Part shown: positions 24,666 through 33,910 of the stretch, in pieces
How positions within the stretch are numbered: the first letter of the stretch is position 1
Layout: the number at the start of each line of letters is the position of its first letter
Source of the DNA: Massilia rhizosphaerae
GTDB taxonomy: Bacteria > Pseudomonadota > Gammaproteobacteria > Burkholderiales > Burkholderiaceae_D
DNA length: 64,000 nucleotides
Assembly: GCF_016093545.1 (NCBI RefSeq)
Contig: NZ_JADKYX010000005.1
Location: 231,605 to 295,604 of the forward strand
Reading direction: 5' to 3'
Translations under genes and position numbers: made by a program
Notes under the pieces: generated by a model
Databases searched by the model: none
What the model was told of the DNA's origin: nothing
What the model saw: the letters and a program-made list of their open reading frames with translations, nothing else

Positions 24666-25889
24666 ATGTCCCAAGACAACACACTGCGGTCCGATGCGCG
24701 CGTGATCGGGCTGGTCGGCCTGGCCCACGGCACGTCGCACTTCTATCACCTGATCCTGGCCGCGCTCTTCCCCTGGCTGAAGCCCGCGTTCGGCCTCAGC
24801 TATGCCGAACTGGGCTTGCTGCTGACGGCGTTCTTCGTCGTCTCCGGCATCGGCCAGGCGCTGGCCGGCTTCGTCGTCGACCGCGTCGGCGCGCTCCGCG
24901 TCCTGTTCTTCGGCATGACGATGCTGGGCGTCTCGGCCCTCGTGCTGTCGGCGGCCGGCAGTTATCCGGCACTGATGGCGGGCGCGCTGCTGGCCGGCGT
25001 CGGCAACAGCATCTTCCACCCGGCCGACTACACGCTGTTGAACCAGCGCGTATCGCGCGCCCGGCTGTCGCACGGCTTTTCCGTGCACGGCATCAGCGGC
25101 AATATCGGCTGGGCCGCGGCGCCGCTGTTCATGACGTCCGTCGCTGCACTGTCGAGCTGGCGCACGGCGCTCGCCTGCGCCGCCGTCCTGCCGTTCGCCG
25201 TGCTGGGCATCCTCTTCCTGAACCGCGCGCATCTGCGCCCCGAACCCAGGCCGGCCGCGGCGGCCAGCGCCGCCGCGGGCGGGGAGGGCGCCGGCACCTT
25301 GTCGTTCCTGCGCCTGCGCGCGGTGTGGATGTGCTTCGCGTTCTTCTTCCTGACGGCGGTGTCGCTGGGCGGCATCCAGGCGTTCGCGGCCATCGGCCTC
25401 GTGCAGCTGTACGGCATCTCGCGCGAGCTGGCGACTGGCTCGTACACCGCCTACATGCTGGCGTCCGCCGGCGGCATGCTGCTGGGCGGCTTCGTCGGCG
25501 CGGGCCGCCAGGACCACGACCGCACGGTCGCCATCGCCTTCGCCGTGGCCGCCGCGCTGGCCCTGCTGCTGGGCGCGGCCGTCGTGCCGGGCTGGCTGGC
25601 GCTGCCGCTGATGGCGCTCGTCGGCTTCTTCTCGGGCGTGGCGGGACCGTCGCGCGACCTGATGATCCGCGCGGCCGCGCCCAAGAACGCCACGGGGCGC
25701 GTGTACGGCGTCGTCTATTCGGGGCTGGATTCCGGCCTGTCGGTCGGGCCGGCGCTGTTCGGGCTCGTGATGGACGCGGGGCATCCGGGGTGGCTGTTTG
25801 CGGGGATCGCGTTGTTCCAGGCGCTGGCCATTGCCACCGCCGTCGGCGTGGGCGGCGGGGTGCGGAGCAGCCGGTTGCAGAATGCGTGA
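24666..25889 (+). CDS. MFS transporter, fosmidomycin-resistance (Fsr)-like
   Basis: 407 residues with 12 predicted transmembrane helices. The opening GLAHGTSHFYHLILAALFPWLKPAFGLSYAELGLL and the early GIGQALAGFVVDRVGALRVLFFG (motif A region) match the Fsr branch of drug:proton antiporters, as does GNSIFHPADYTLLNQRV in helix 4/5. It lies in the inner membrane and probably exports small toxic or phosphonate-like compounds; actual substrates of most homologues are unknown. CTCTGGAG precedes the ATG. It is divergent from an AraC gene that probably regulates it. A GC-rich 7-bp hairpin at 25895-25914 follows without a T run. Confidence 0.85.
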   Translation: MSQDNTLRSDARVIGLVGLAHGTSHFYHLILAALFPWLKPAFGLSYAELGLLLTAFFVVSGIGQALAGFVVDRVGALRVLFFGMTMLGVSALVLSAAGSYPALMAGALLAGVGNSIFHPADYTLLNQRVSRARLSHGFSVHGISGNIGWAAAPLFMTSVAALSSWRTALACAAVLPFAVLGILFLNRAHLRPEPRPAAAASAAAGGEGAGTLSFLRLRAVWMCFAFFFLTAVSLGGIQAFAAIGLVQLYGISRELATGSYTAYMLASAGGMLLGGFVGAGRQDHDRTVAIAFAVAAALALLLGAAVVPGWLALPLMALVGFFSGVAGPSRDLMIRAAAPKNATGRVYGVVYSGLDSGLSVGPALFGLVMDAGHPGWLFAGIALFQALAIATAVGVGGGVRSSRLQNA

Positions 25890-26592
25890 GGCCGGCGCCT
25901 GGCGCATCAGGCGCGTGCCATGGCCTTGTCCACGCAGCGCGTCGGCCATCCAGACCAGATTCAGTAGTCGAGCCGATCTGGACTGCGCATCGATCCTGCG
26001 ATACCAGTCCATCCAGCCGTTCTGTATGTGGTCAGCGTCGAACGATACAAGCGGACACATGCCCTCGGTCGCGCGTTCTGCAAACGCGATCCGCTGTGTA
26101 GCCATTCGCTAAGACCGTGCGCATCCTATTCTGAATCGCCACGGCTTCGCCCGACACGAAGGCAACTATTGCGGCAGCATCGGATTGCGGTCTGCTGGGT
26201 GCGCAAATCGCTTTCCGATGAACACAGCGAATCGCAAGTTCGGCCCGCAGCGCATGGTAACGTCGACTCAGAATCCGGCCCGCACCCAAGCGGCCCTCGA
26301 CGTGAGCGTGTTGCGTTGACGCTTCAGGTGCGGGTGACAGCGGTAACTAAATTCGAATCGCGCGCTAGCCCTCTAAAACCCGGCTGTGGGCATATACAGA
26401 TGTATCCGGAATCGTTATACCACCGCACAAAATCCGCATAGCAGTGTTAGCAATCATTTCTCGTAACATTGTCTGCGCTAACCTTGTCGCACGGGCCTGC
26501 AATACAAGGCGCCGAACGCGGAGTGGTTGGCCTCCAAGAAGCACGCACATGCGCGTAAACGGTGGGACGACATACAAGGTGGGGACAGGACC
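25890..26592. other. gene-poor boundary region
   Basis: No convincing gene. The first 215 bp read on the minus strand from 26105 give an unrecognised stretch of about 70 residues (DADHIQNGWMDWYRRIDAQ) that could be a decayed gene end. The remainder has mixed composition and short frames only. It marks the transition from the high-G+C backbone into the A+T-richer island that follows. Confidence 0.4.
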
Positions 26593-26979
26593 ATGCAGCA
26601 GAAGATGTTGCGGACAAGCCTGGCGACTAATCTACAGCGCCTTCGCCTGCTACAAGGACGGGCTGCCGTATGCAGCGGCCCGTTTGTGCGGTTCTCGGGC
26701 AGCGTGCTTGCCGCCGCCTCGCACCGCTTCGCTATCGGCGACCACGATTTTCTCCCGGACGGCAAGCCGCCGCAGATCCGCTGTGGCGGGATGCACTTCG
26801 CGCGCGTGCCGCGCGCCTACTGGCGTCGCCTCCCGCAGCTGTTGAAGGCAATTGGCCCGAACGCCGTCTGCGCCTACATGTTCTGGAATTATCACGTGTG
26901 GCGTGAGGGACGCTACGAATGAAAAGCGCGACGCGACGCCGCCAAATTCCGACGCCTCGCCAACAAGACTTCGACATAA
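26593..26979 (+). pseudogene. GH35 beta-galactosidase N-terminal remnant
   Basis: From 26728 the frame reads FAIGDHDF..DGKP..IRCGGMHFARVP..YW, then NAVCAYMFWNYH and EGRYE, which is the start of the GH35 beta-galactosidase barrel. An in-frame TGA at 26920 interrupts it, after which the frame resumes with RRDAAKFRRLAN, also GH35-like, before a second stop at 26977. The usual Glu after CG in CGEMHF is Gly here. Nothing of the remaining catalytic barrel follows. It is a truncated, decayed gene left in the galactan island, directly upstream of a TonB receptor. Family assignment is from motif memory. Confidence 0.72.
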
Positions 26980-27328
26980 GAAATCGGAACGGGTGGCGTC
27001 AAAAAAACCATACCGGTTACATAGTTGACAGCGACAGACTTTAATTGCGCGCACTATTCGCCCAACACGACTGGGTGCGGCTGCAAGGAAGTATTTCAAT
27101 TGTCCCAGGAGACGGGAGGATACGCTGAACCGAACAACTCATCATATATAGGCGACGAGAAGTGCGTCGAGTCACAGGAAATTATTCGGACTCACCCAAA
27201 TAGGGGCGGACCCGGTGAACGTCGAGTAGAAGGAATATGGCGATCCCGCCGGCGCTGGAATGCGATTTATATCGAGCCGGCAGCATACGAAGGCACTGCC
27301 CAAAAATTACTATAAGGAGACATTAGCT
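26980..27328. other. upstream region of second TonB receptor gene
   Basis: No gene seen. Composition is A+T-rich compared with the backbone. The last bases hold AAGGAGA (27314-27320), the ribosome binding site that fixes the receptor start. No operator of the type seen at 4076-4350 was found here. Confidence 0.5.
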
Positions 27329-30184
27329 GTGCGAAACGGAAATACAAAAACGATTACGAAAACCGTTGTGGCCAAAGCTTGCGCGCTCTTAATGGCAGGG
27401 CCACTGACCGCGAACGCGCAGGAGGCCGACGCTGCGAGTGCAAGCGTGGACACGGCCGTTCCGAACACCGTTGTCGTCACCGGTCAGCGAGCGGCGTTGA
27501 GGTCGGCGCGCGATCTCAAGCAGGACGCCAATCAGATCGTCGACTCGATCCAGGCAACCGATATCGGCAAGCTGCCGGACGTGAATACTGTCGAGTCGCT
27601 GCAGCGGGTCGCTGGGGTTCAGATCCAGCGGCGCTATGGTGAGGGCGGCACTGATTACGACCATCGCACCGAGCCCGCGATCACGATCCGTGGCATTACA
27701 CAGGTCCGCAACCTGATCGACGGACGCGACTTTTTTACGGCCAACGGTGGTCGAGCACCGGACCTGGAAGGGCTTTCCTCCGAGCTCATGGCCGGAATTG
27801 ATGTCTATAAGAACGCAGCGTCCAACTTGATCGAAGGCGGTGTCGGCGGCGTGGTCAACATTCGCACGCGACTGCCATTCGACTCGAAAGAGGCCATCAA
27901 CGTTGTTACGCTCAAGTCGAATTACTACGATCGAATTCGTAAGTCTTCACCGTCGGGTTCCGGCCTGTTGAGCCGCCAGTTCAAGACGGATTTCGGTCGC
28001 ATGGGCATTCTGGTCAATGCAACGGCAAGCGAGACCTACTATCGCCAGGATGCCGTCCTTCAACAGCAGCAGCACTGTTTGACGGCGACGGTTGGGAAAT
28101 GTTCGAACGATCCGACGCAAGCTCCCTCGGCGTCAAAGGTTGCGGCCTTCAATTCGATGCCAAACAAGGGGCCTCTCTCGGAACTCTATGTCCCGACTTC
28201 CTTCGAGATGTACCAGGACTCGGGTAACCGAAAGCGTCAGGGTCTGGCGCTCGCCTACCAATGGCAGGTGAACAAGGACGTTCTTCTCACGGCACAAAAT
28301 CTCTATTCAAACTACAGATTTATCCGTCGCGGAGAATACATCTACGGCGACGATAAGAACAGCGACCCGCGCGCAGCGGCAGGTTCCACATGGACTTGGG
28401 CGGCTGATGGCAGCGCTACGAGCGGCGTTTTGTCGCCGCAAATTTTTTCGACCTCCCGGTTCGACCAGGACGTACGCAATCGCACGAACTTATCCGCCGT
28501 GAACGTCAAATGGCGTATCTCGGACAGGCTCAGGTCGAAGACTGACTTCGCTTATGAACGTGCCAACTATGACGCCGACCGCAATGGCGATTCCATCAAG
28601 CTTTACGATAACGAAAGCAGAAGCGTTGCCAACATTCCCAACCTGAATCTGGCCTTCGATGTGCGCGGCAGGATCCCGAAATTTTCGATCGTTGATCCGG
28701 CCAATCCAAGCAACCCTTACGCATATTTTGGCAATCCGAACAATTGGTATTATGAATGGCTCGCCAATGCGGTCGACCGTCATAAGCTGAAAATGTCGGC
28801 TCTCAGCCAGGATTTCGACTACGATCTTGGTGACGGCTTCTTTACCAAACTACACGCCGGCATTCGCGCGGCTGATACCAAGGTGCTGTTGCGGGGTAAC
28901 TGGAACAACACCGGTGTCTGTAATGATACGGGTACCAACCCTAGCTGGGGGGCGTGCCCGCTTATCCCGGTTGCGCAACATCCGGATCTCGCCTACGCTG
29001 GGCCTGCCAGCAACTTCATGCAGCCGGGCATTGGTTGGCCTGTTGCAGTGTTTCCGGAGTACGCCAATCCCAACTCAAGCGTTCTCGATCGAACAGTCGC
29101 CACTTATGCGCAATTATTCGCGGGAAAGCCGAATTTCTATACATTCGATACGTCGTTTCATCCCGGGGATATCAATGAGCAACACGAAAAGACGCGGTCC
29201 TTCTTTGTCACAGGTGACTTTGGTACGAGCGTGTTCGGTTACGACCTCGACGGTACTGCGGGCATTCGAGTTGTAAAGACCGATCAGACTTCGATCGGCT
29301 TTGTCCAGGACAGCACTGGGTCGCGCGCTGCCACGCTCAATAACAGCTACTCGAATTTCCTCCCCAGCCTGAACACACGTCTGCACGTGAACGAGGATTT
29401 GCAGATCCGCTTTGGCTATAGCAAGACGATGACGCGGCCGAACTTTACCGATATGGCCGCCCATGTTCAGTTGAATCCGAACATTCCTGCGCAATACGAC
29501 GCCAACGGGCGCCCGACTGGCAGTTCCGGTAATCCGTTCCTGAAGCCCATGACTGCGACTTCCTACGATTTGACGGCGGAAGACTATTGGGGGACGTCCA
29601 ACATGGCGTTCCTGGGTTTATTCAAGAAGGATATCGAGGGTTACCTTGCCGGCGGAACCGAAGCGATGAACTTCGGCGGCGTCGTGTACGACATCGGAAC
29701 CAGCATCAATCTCGGCAAGGGCTCGGTAAAAGGCATTGAAGCTGGCGTTACTCAATTCTTTGATTTCCTTCCCGACCCGTTCAATGGATTCGGCGTACAG
29801 GCCAACTATACCTATGTGGACTCGAAAGTTGAGCTCAAGCCTGGCACCCTTATTCCCTTGCCAAAGTTGTCTAAAAACAGTTATAACCTGATCGGCCTGT
29901 ATGAAAAGGGTCCGTTACAAGCGCGTCTTGCGTACAACTGGCGTTCCGCTTACCTTGACCAAATCAACGGAAGCGGTGTTTTTGGTGCGAACCAATATGC
30001 GGCGCCGTATTCGTCGCTCGATGCTTCGGTGAGCTATCAAATCAACAAGATCTTCACGCTTTCGGCGGACGCCGTCAATCTGAAAAACTCCATGTACCAC
30101 ACGTATGTCGAGCGCCCCTCGGGTGGTTTGTTGTGGCAACTTAACGACCGCCGGTATAGTGTGTCCCTGAAAGCAAGCTTCTAG
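27329..30184 (+). CDS. TonB-dependent receptor of the galactan island
   Basis: 951 residues, starting at GTG 27329, which is 8 bp after AAGGAGA; a longer frame back to 27260 lacks a ribosome binding site. A signal peptide (VVAKACALLMAGPLTANAQ) is followed by a TonB-box-like TVVVTGQRAAL and a plug with IGKLPDVNTVESLQRVAGVQI and ITIRGITQVRNLIDGRDFF, then a barrel ending KASF. This is the Caudobacter/xanthomonad style of oligosaccharide receptor associated with tryptophan-halogenase-like genes. The G+C is visibly lower than in the receptor at 4497 and codon usage differs, suggesting acquisition. A terminator follows, then the halogenase and GH30 genes. The likely ligand is a galactan or arabinogalactan fragment, inferred from GH30 and the dead GH35. 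Confidence 0.88.
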   Translation: MRNGNTKTITKTVVAKACALLMAGPLTANAQEADAASASVDTAVPNTVVVTGQRAALRSARDLKQDANQIVDSIQATDIGKLPDVNTVESLQRVAGVQIQRRYGEGGTDYDHRTEPAITIRGITQVRNLIDGRDFFTANGGRAPDLEGLSSELMAGIDVYKNAASNLIEGGVGGVVNIRTRLPFDSKEAINVVTLKSNYYDRIRKSSPSGSGLLSRQFKTDFGRMGILVNATASETYYRQDAVLQQQQHCLTATVGKCSNDPTQAPSASKVAAFNSMPNKGPLSELYVPTSFEMYQDSGNRKRQGLALAYQWQVNKDVLLTAQNLYSNYRFIRRGEYIYGDDKNSDPRAAAGSTWTWAADGSATSGVLSPQIFSTSRFDQDVRNRTNLSAVNVKWRISDRLRSKTDFAYERANYDADRNGDSIKLYDNESRSVANIPNLNLAFDVRGRIPKFSIVDPANPSNPYAYFGNPNNWYYEWLANAVDRHKLKMSALSQDFDYDLGDGFFTKLHAGIRAADTKVLLRGNWNNTGVCNDTGTNPSWGACPLIPVAQHPDLAYAGPASNFMQPGIGWPVAVFPEYANPNSSVLDRTVATYAQLFAGKPNFYTFDTSFHPGDINEQHEKTRSFFVTGDFGTSVFGYDLDGTAGIRVVKTDQTSIGFVQDSTGSRAATLNNSYSNFLPSLNTRLHVNEDLQIRFGYSKTMTRPNFTDMAAHVQLNPNIPAQYDANGRPTGSSGNPFLKPMTATSYDLTAEDYWGTSNMAFLGLFKKDIEGYLAGGTEAMNFGGVVYDIGTSINLGKGSVKGIEAGVTQFFDFLPDPFNGFGVQANYTYVDSKVELKPGTLIPLPKLSKNSYNLIGLYEKGPLQARLAYNWRSAYLDQINGSGVFGANQYAAPYSSLDASVSYQINKIFTLSADAVNLKNSMYHTYVERPSGGLLWQLNDRRYSVSLKASF

Positions 30185-30221
30185 CATCGCGCGGTTGCCC
30201 CACGCAAGGCTGACATGAGCG

Positions 30222-30255
30222 AACGCGCCGCGCGTCTTTCTGCGGCGCGTTTTTT
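30222..30255 (+). terminator. terminator between TonB receptor and halogenase genes
   Basis: AACGCGCCGC (30222-30231) pairs with GCGGCGCGTT (30242-30251); a run of six T at 30250-30255. Confidence 0.88.
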
Positions 30256-30332
30256 CAGCCCTGTGGCGATCGCCCGGTCAGTGGCGGATGCCGACAGATT
30301 TTTATTACCGTGCGGCCCAACAAGGGGATTTG

Positions 30333-31856
30333 ATGGTCAAGGATAGATGGATTGCGAAAGTCGTCATTCTCGGCGGCGGTACCGCCGGATGGATGACAGC
30401 GGCCGCGTTGTCCCACACGTTTGGTCAGGCCGTTGAGATCGTCCTGCTGGAGTCCGACACCATAGGCACGGTGGGCGTTGGAGAGGCGACGATCCCGCCG
30501 ATCCGCACGTTTCATCAAATGATCGGCATCGATGAAGCCGAGTTCATACGCGCCACCGGGGCGACGTTCAAGCTCGGTATCGAATTTCGCGGCTGGCTTA
30601 ATAAAAGTTCGACGTATTTCCACCCTTTCGGCGCGTATGGGGTAGAACGCGAGATTGGCTACTTCTTCCAGTACTGGCTGCGTTTGAAGGAGAAGGGGCA
30701 GGTTGCCGACTTCTCCGAATTCTCGCTATGTACATTGGCAGCTCGAAGCAACGTATTTGCGCCCGCGTCTGAACGGCCAGGTGATCCGCTGCAGCATCTC
30801 CAGTCCGCCTATCACTTCGACGCCGGCCGCTATGTGAAATATTTGAAGGGACTCTGCATAGCGCGCGGAGTGTCGCACAAGATTGGGGACATGCTGACGG
30901 CGGAGCGTGACTCTCAAAATGGGCATGTCACGGGTCTGAAGCTCAAGTCGGGCGAGCTTCTTTCGGGTGATTTGTTTATCGACTGCTCCGGTCTGCGCGC
31001 AATGCTGCTTGGGCAGGAGTTGGGTGTCGAATATGAAGACTGGTCGCATTGGTTGCCCATGAATCGCGCGTGTGCAGTGCCTTGTGAACAGAAGTTGGCA
31101 TTGACGCCATATACGATTTCTACGGCCAAACCTTTTGGTTGGCAGTGGCGGATACCTTTGCAACATCGCGTTGGTAACGGTGTGGTGTATTCGAACGAGT
31201 TTGCGACGGATGAAGCGGCAGAGCGGTGTCTGCTGGAGGGATTGGAGGGAGAGCCACTGGCTCCGATTAACCGCATCAAGTTCACCGCAGGAAGGCGTAA
31301 GACGCCTTGGTACAAAAACGTGGTATCCATCGGGCTTGCCAGCGGGTTTCTCGAACCGCTGGAGTCTACCAGCATTCAGTTCATTCAATCGAGCGTCCAG
31401 CGACTCATTCGATATTTTCCGGATTCACGGTTTTCTCCGGCATGTGCACAGGCTTTCAACAAGGATACAATTCGGGAAATCGAAAATGTCAGAGACTTCC
31501 TCATCCTGCATTATCACGCTACTGAACGTGACGATTCGGAATTATGGCGCTACGTAAAAGCCATGCAGATTCCAGACAGCCTCCAGGAAAGAATTGAGCT
31601 GTTCCGTGAGCGGGGACAGTTGAACCTTGCTGCCGAAGAATTGTTCCAAAGCACGTCGTGGCATGCCGTCCTTTTGGGTCAGGGAATTCGACCAAGAACC
31701 TATATGCCTACCATGGCCCTGCAAGACGACGCCGTGCTCGCGAATGCGTACGGCAATCTTGAGCGCAACTTTAAAAAAATCGTTGCGAAGCTTTCGGATC
31801 ATTCCGTTTACATAAAAGAAAAGAAGCTGACCTCGATAATGGAGAGCCGCGAATGA
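30333..31856 (+). CDS. flavin-dependent tryptophan-halogenase-family protein
   Basis: 507 residues from the ATG at 30333 (preceded by AAGGGG). The FAD-binding GGGTAGWM motif is near residues 14-21. Lys80 in ATFKLGIEF aligns with the catalytic Lys79 of PrnA/RebH, the halogenase signature WxWxIP is present as WQWRIP, and PLESTSIQFI carries the conserved active-site Glu. The enzyme should therefore be competent to bind FADH2 and make hypohalous acid. It needs a flavin reductase, which is not encoded nearby. Its gene sits after a TonB receptor and overlaps the GH30 gene by 4 bp (ATGA). Halogenase genes of this kind recur in polysaccharide loci of xanthomonads and caulobacters (from memory), but their substrate there is unknown; free tryptophan is not necessarily the target. 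Confidence 0.87.
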   Translation: MVKDRWIAKVVILGGGTAGWMTAAALSHTFGQAVEIVLLESDTIGTVGVGEATIPPIRTFHQMIGIDEAEFIRATGATFKLGIEFRGWLNKSSTYFHPFGAYGVEREIGYFFQYWLRLKEKGQVADFSEFSLCTLAARSNVFAPASERPGDPLQHLQSAYHFDAGRYVKYLKGLCIARGVSHKIGDMLTAERDSQNGHVTGLKLKSGELLSGDLFIDCSGLRAMLLGQELGVEYEDWSHWLPMNRACAVPCEQKLALTPYTISTAKPFGWQWRIPLQHRVGNGVVYSNEFATDEAAERCLLEGLEGEPLAPINRIKFTAGRRKTPWYKNVVSIGLASGFLEPLESTSIQFIQSSVQRLIRYFPDSRFSPACAQAFNKDTIREIENVRDFLILHYHATERDDSELWRYVKAMQIPDSLQERIELFRERGQLNLAAEELFQSTSWHAVLLGQGIRPRTYMPTMALQDDAVLANAYGNLERNFKKIVAKLSDHSVYIKEKKLTSIMESRE

Positions 31857-33409
31857 GGTGTTGCAGCCAGAAGATTCCGACCATGATCTCTGGTGCGCTG
31901 CGGATCTTTTCATTGAGATGTATGGTTTTAATCGGACTGTGTTTCCTGGCAAGCAGTGCCGGTGCCGAAAACAACGACGAAAAGCCGGTGAATGTTCGCG
32001 CCGTTGTCAATGTCGACTGGCGGCATCCGGGTCCTCCGTTTGAAGGATGGGGGACCGCTCTTGCGTGGTTTGCCAATGTGACCGGGAGATTCGCCGAGCC
32101 GCGTCGCACCGAGTTGGCCGATTTGCTCTATGGACGGGACGGTCTTGCACTGAATATTGCGCGCTACAATATCGGTGGCGGCAATGCGCCCGGGACGCCT
32201 TCGTATTTGCGCCCCGGTGGGGATATTCCCGGATTCTGGCGCAAGCCGGCTGAGAAATCCGGGACAGGTTGGTGGAATCCGGACGCCGAGGATGCCTGGG
32301 ATTGGTCTGCAGATACAGGGCAGCGCTGGTGGCTTGATGCGATAAAAGAGCGGGTAACGCCGCAAGAACTGATTCTGGAGGCGTTTTCGAACTCTCCGCC
32401 ATATTTCATGACTCGCAGTGGTTTGGTTTCCGGTAACGTCAATGCGTTGGAGGATAACCTTATTCCGGGATTTGAAACCAAATTTTCAAGATATCTGGCG
32501 CGGGTCACAGCGGAGCTCGAACGGCGGCATGGCATTCGATTTAGAACGTTGTCTCCGATCAACGAGCCCAATACGCCCTATTGGTTTTCCACGAACCGAC
32601 AGGAAGGCGCTCATTGGTCTCCTGAAGCGCAGTCGCGGATGTTTATTGCGTTGGCACAGGTGCTGCGCGAACGTGGAATGAAGACAGAGATATCCGGCCC
32701 GGACGAAACCAATCCCCAGACTTTTTTTGTTGATTGGGCCGGTTTGTCAGCCGACGCGAAAGCTGTTATCCGGCAAATCAATGTCCATAGCTACGAATGG
32801 ATCGGAAAAAGTGGGGTTAGGGATATTGCAGAAACTTCTGGAAAACGGTTGTGGATGTCGGAAGTCGATCTGTCGCCCAGCAACGTACGTGAAGACATCA
32901 ATGACATGCGTCCAGCCATTGCGCTGGCGCAGCAAATAGTTACTGACATCAATAGCATGAACCCCCAAGCCTGGATTCTATGGCAAGCCATAGAAAACAG
33001 GTCTTCTGATCCAAAGAACAGCTCGAACTGGGGATTGATCAAGGCTGATTTTTCAAACCTGGAGCGGCCGGAATACCGGATCACGAAGAAATTCTGGGCG
33101 TTTGCCAATTTCACCAAATTCATCAGGCCAGGATACCGGTTCTTGAAATCTGATGACCCCGATGCATTGGTGGCTGAACATCCGGAGACGAATGAAGTCG
33201 TAATAGTGGTGGTCAATCCGGGTATCGTTTCGCGAATGCTGGACATCCGGCTGCCAGATGCAAAACGTGGAAAATTGACATGCAAAACTTTTATTACACG
33301 GGAAAAAGATAACCTCGCGACTTTGAAGTCGGCATCATGCGCCGTCAGGTTGTCCGTGCATTCGCTACCAATGTCCGTGGTGACTGTCGTCGCGACGCCG
33401 CATAAATAG
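31853..33409 (+). CDS. GH30 glycosidase, endo-beta-1,6-galactanase-like, exported
   Basis: Up to 518 residues. The signal peptide MVLIGLCFLASSAGA begins at an internal Met, so the true start may be ATG 31883 or 31919 rather than 31853. The catalytic barrel has FEGWGTALAWFAN, ARYNIGGGN, EAFSNSPPYFMTRSG, acid/base Glu238 in INEPNTPYW and nucleophile Glu337 in WMSEVD, followed by the beta-sandwich typical of GH30. The GWGTxLAW and PPYFM segments resemble subfamily 5 endo-beta-1,6-galactanases, which cut the side chains of type II arabinogalactan. It is coupled to the halogenase gene by a 4-bp overlap. Composition is A+T-rich up to its stop and changes abruptly to the high-G+C backbone afterwards. 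Confidence 0.85.
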   Translation: MRCCSQKIPTMISGALRIFSLRCMVLIGLCFLASSAGAENNDEKPVNVRAVVNVDWRHPGPPFEGWGTALAWFANVTGRFAEPRRTELADLLYGRDGLALNIARYNIGGGNAPGTPSYLRPGGDIPGFWRKPAEKSGTGWWNPDAEDAWDWSADTGQRWWLDAIKERVTPQELILEAFSNSPPYFMTRSGLVSGNVNALEDNLIPGFETKFSRYLARVTAELERRHGIRFRTLSPINEPNTPYWFSTNRQEGAHWSPEAQSRMFIALAQVLRERGMKTEISGPDETNPQTFFVDWAGLSADAKAVIRQINVHSYEWIGKSGVRDIAETSGKRLWMSEVDLSPSNVREDINDMRPAIALAQQIVTDINSMNPQAWILWQAIENRSSDPKNSSNWGLIKADFSNLERPEYRITKKFWAFANFTKFIRPGYRFLKSDDPDALVAEHPETNEVVIVVVNPGIVSRMLDIRLPDAKRGKLTCKTFITREKDNLATLKSASCAVRLSVHSLPMSVVTVVATPHK

Positions 33410-33436
33410 GTGTGGCCGCTCCGGCCCCGGCCATCA

Positions 33437-33910
33437 TCAGCGCAACTTGCCCACGATATCCGGCCCCACGGCCAGGCGGACGAACGGCGCCGGATCGTCT
33501 TCGCCCTTGTTGGCGATCCAGAACACGCTGGCCTTGCGGATCTTCCAGTCCTGCGCCGTCCCGGCAAAGATCAGCGACGCCACCTGGCCCAGCAACGGCT
33601 GATGCCCGACGACGACGACCGTGTATTTGTTGTCCGGCCAGCCGGCCGCTTCCAGGATGCGTTCCGCCGTCGAGTCCGTGTTCAGCGCTTCCACGGTCGT
33701 GAACTTGCGGCCCAGCGCCTGCGCCGTCTGCACGCAGCGTGCGGCCGGGCTGGAGAGGACGCGGGTGTGTGACGGCAGCTGGCGGTCGAGCCACGCGCCC
33801 ACGCGCGACGCGTGGCGTGCGCCGCGCGCCGTCAGTTCGCGCAGCTGGTCGCCCTGGCGGTCGGGCACGTGCGGTTCAGCTTCGGCGTGGCGCCACAGGA
33901 TCAGTTCCAT
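33437..33910 (-). CDS. sixA: SixA-like histidine phosphatase
   Basis: 157 residues of the histidine phosphatase superfamily, SixA type. The catalytic RHA(E) motif is near the N-terminus (LWRHAEAEP, phospho-acceptor His8), followed by LSSPAARCVQTAQALG and the second catalytic His in VVGHQPLLGQ. SixA dephosphorylates phosphohistidine on HPt domains and, in some bacteria, phosphotransferase proteins. AAGGAGAACGACC precedes the ATG at 33910. It overlaps the end of the polyphosphate kinase gene by 35 bp and is probably transcribed with it, a pairing seen in other betaproteobacteria. Confidence 0.88.
   Translation of the reverse strand: MELILWRHAEAEPHVPDRQGDQLRELTARGARHASRVGAWLDRQLPSHTRVLSSPAARCVQTAQALGRKFTTVEALNTDSTAERILEAAGWPDNKYTVVVVGHQPLLGQVASLIFAGTAQDWKIRKASVFWIANKGEDDPAPFVRLAVGPDIVGKLR

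Noticed and set aside
25895..25914. GC-rich hairpin after the Fsr-like gene as terminator
   Set aside because: Seven-bp stem but no T run; too weak to call.
30333..31856. Assignment as a specific tryptophan 7-halogenase
   Set aside because: Family motifs are clear, but regioselectivity and even tryptophan as substrate cannot be read from the sequence or context.
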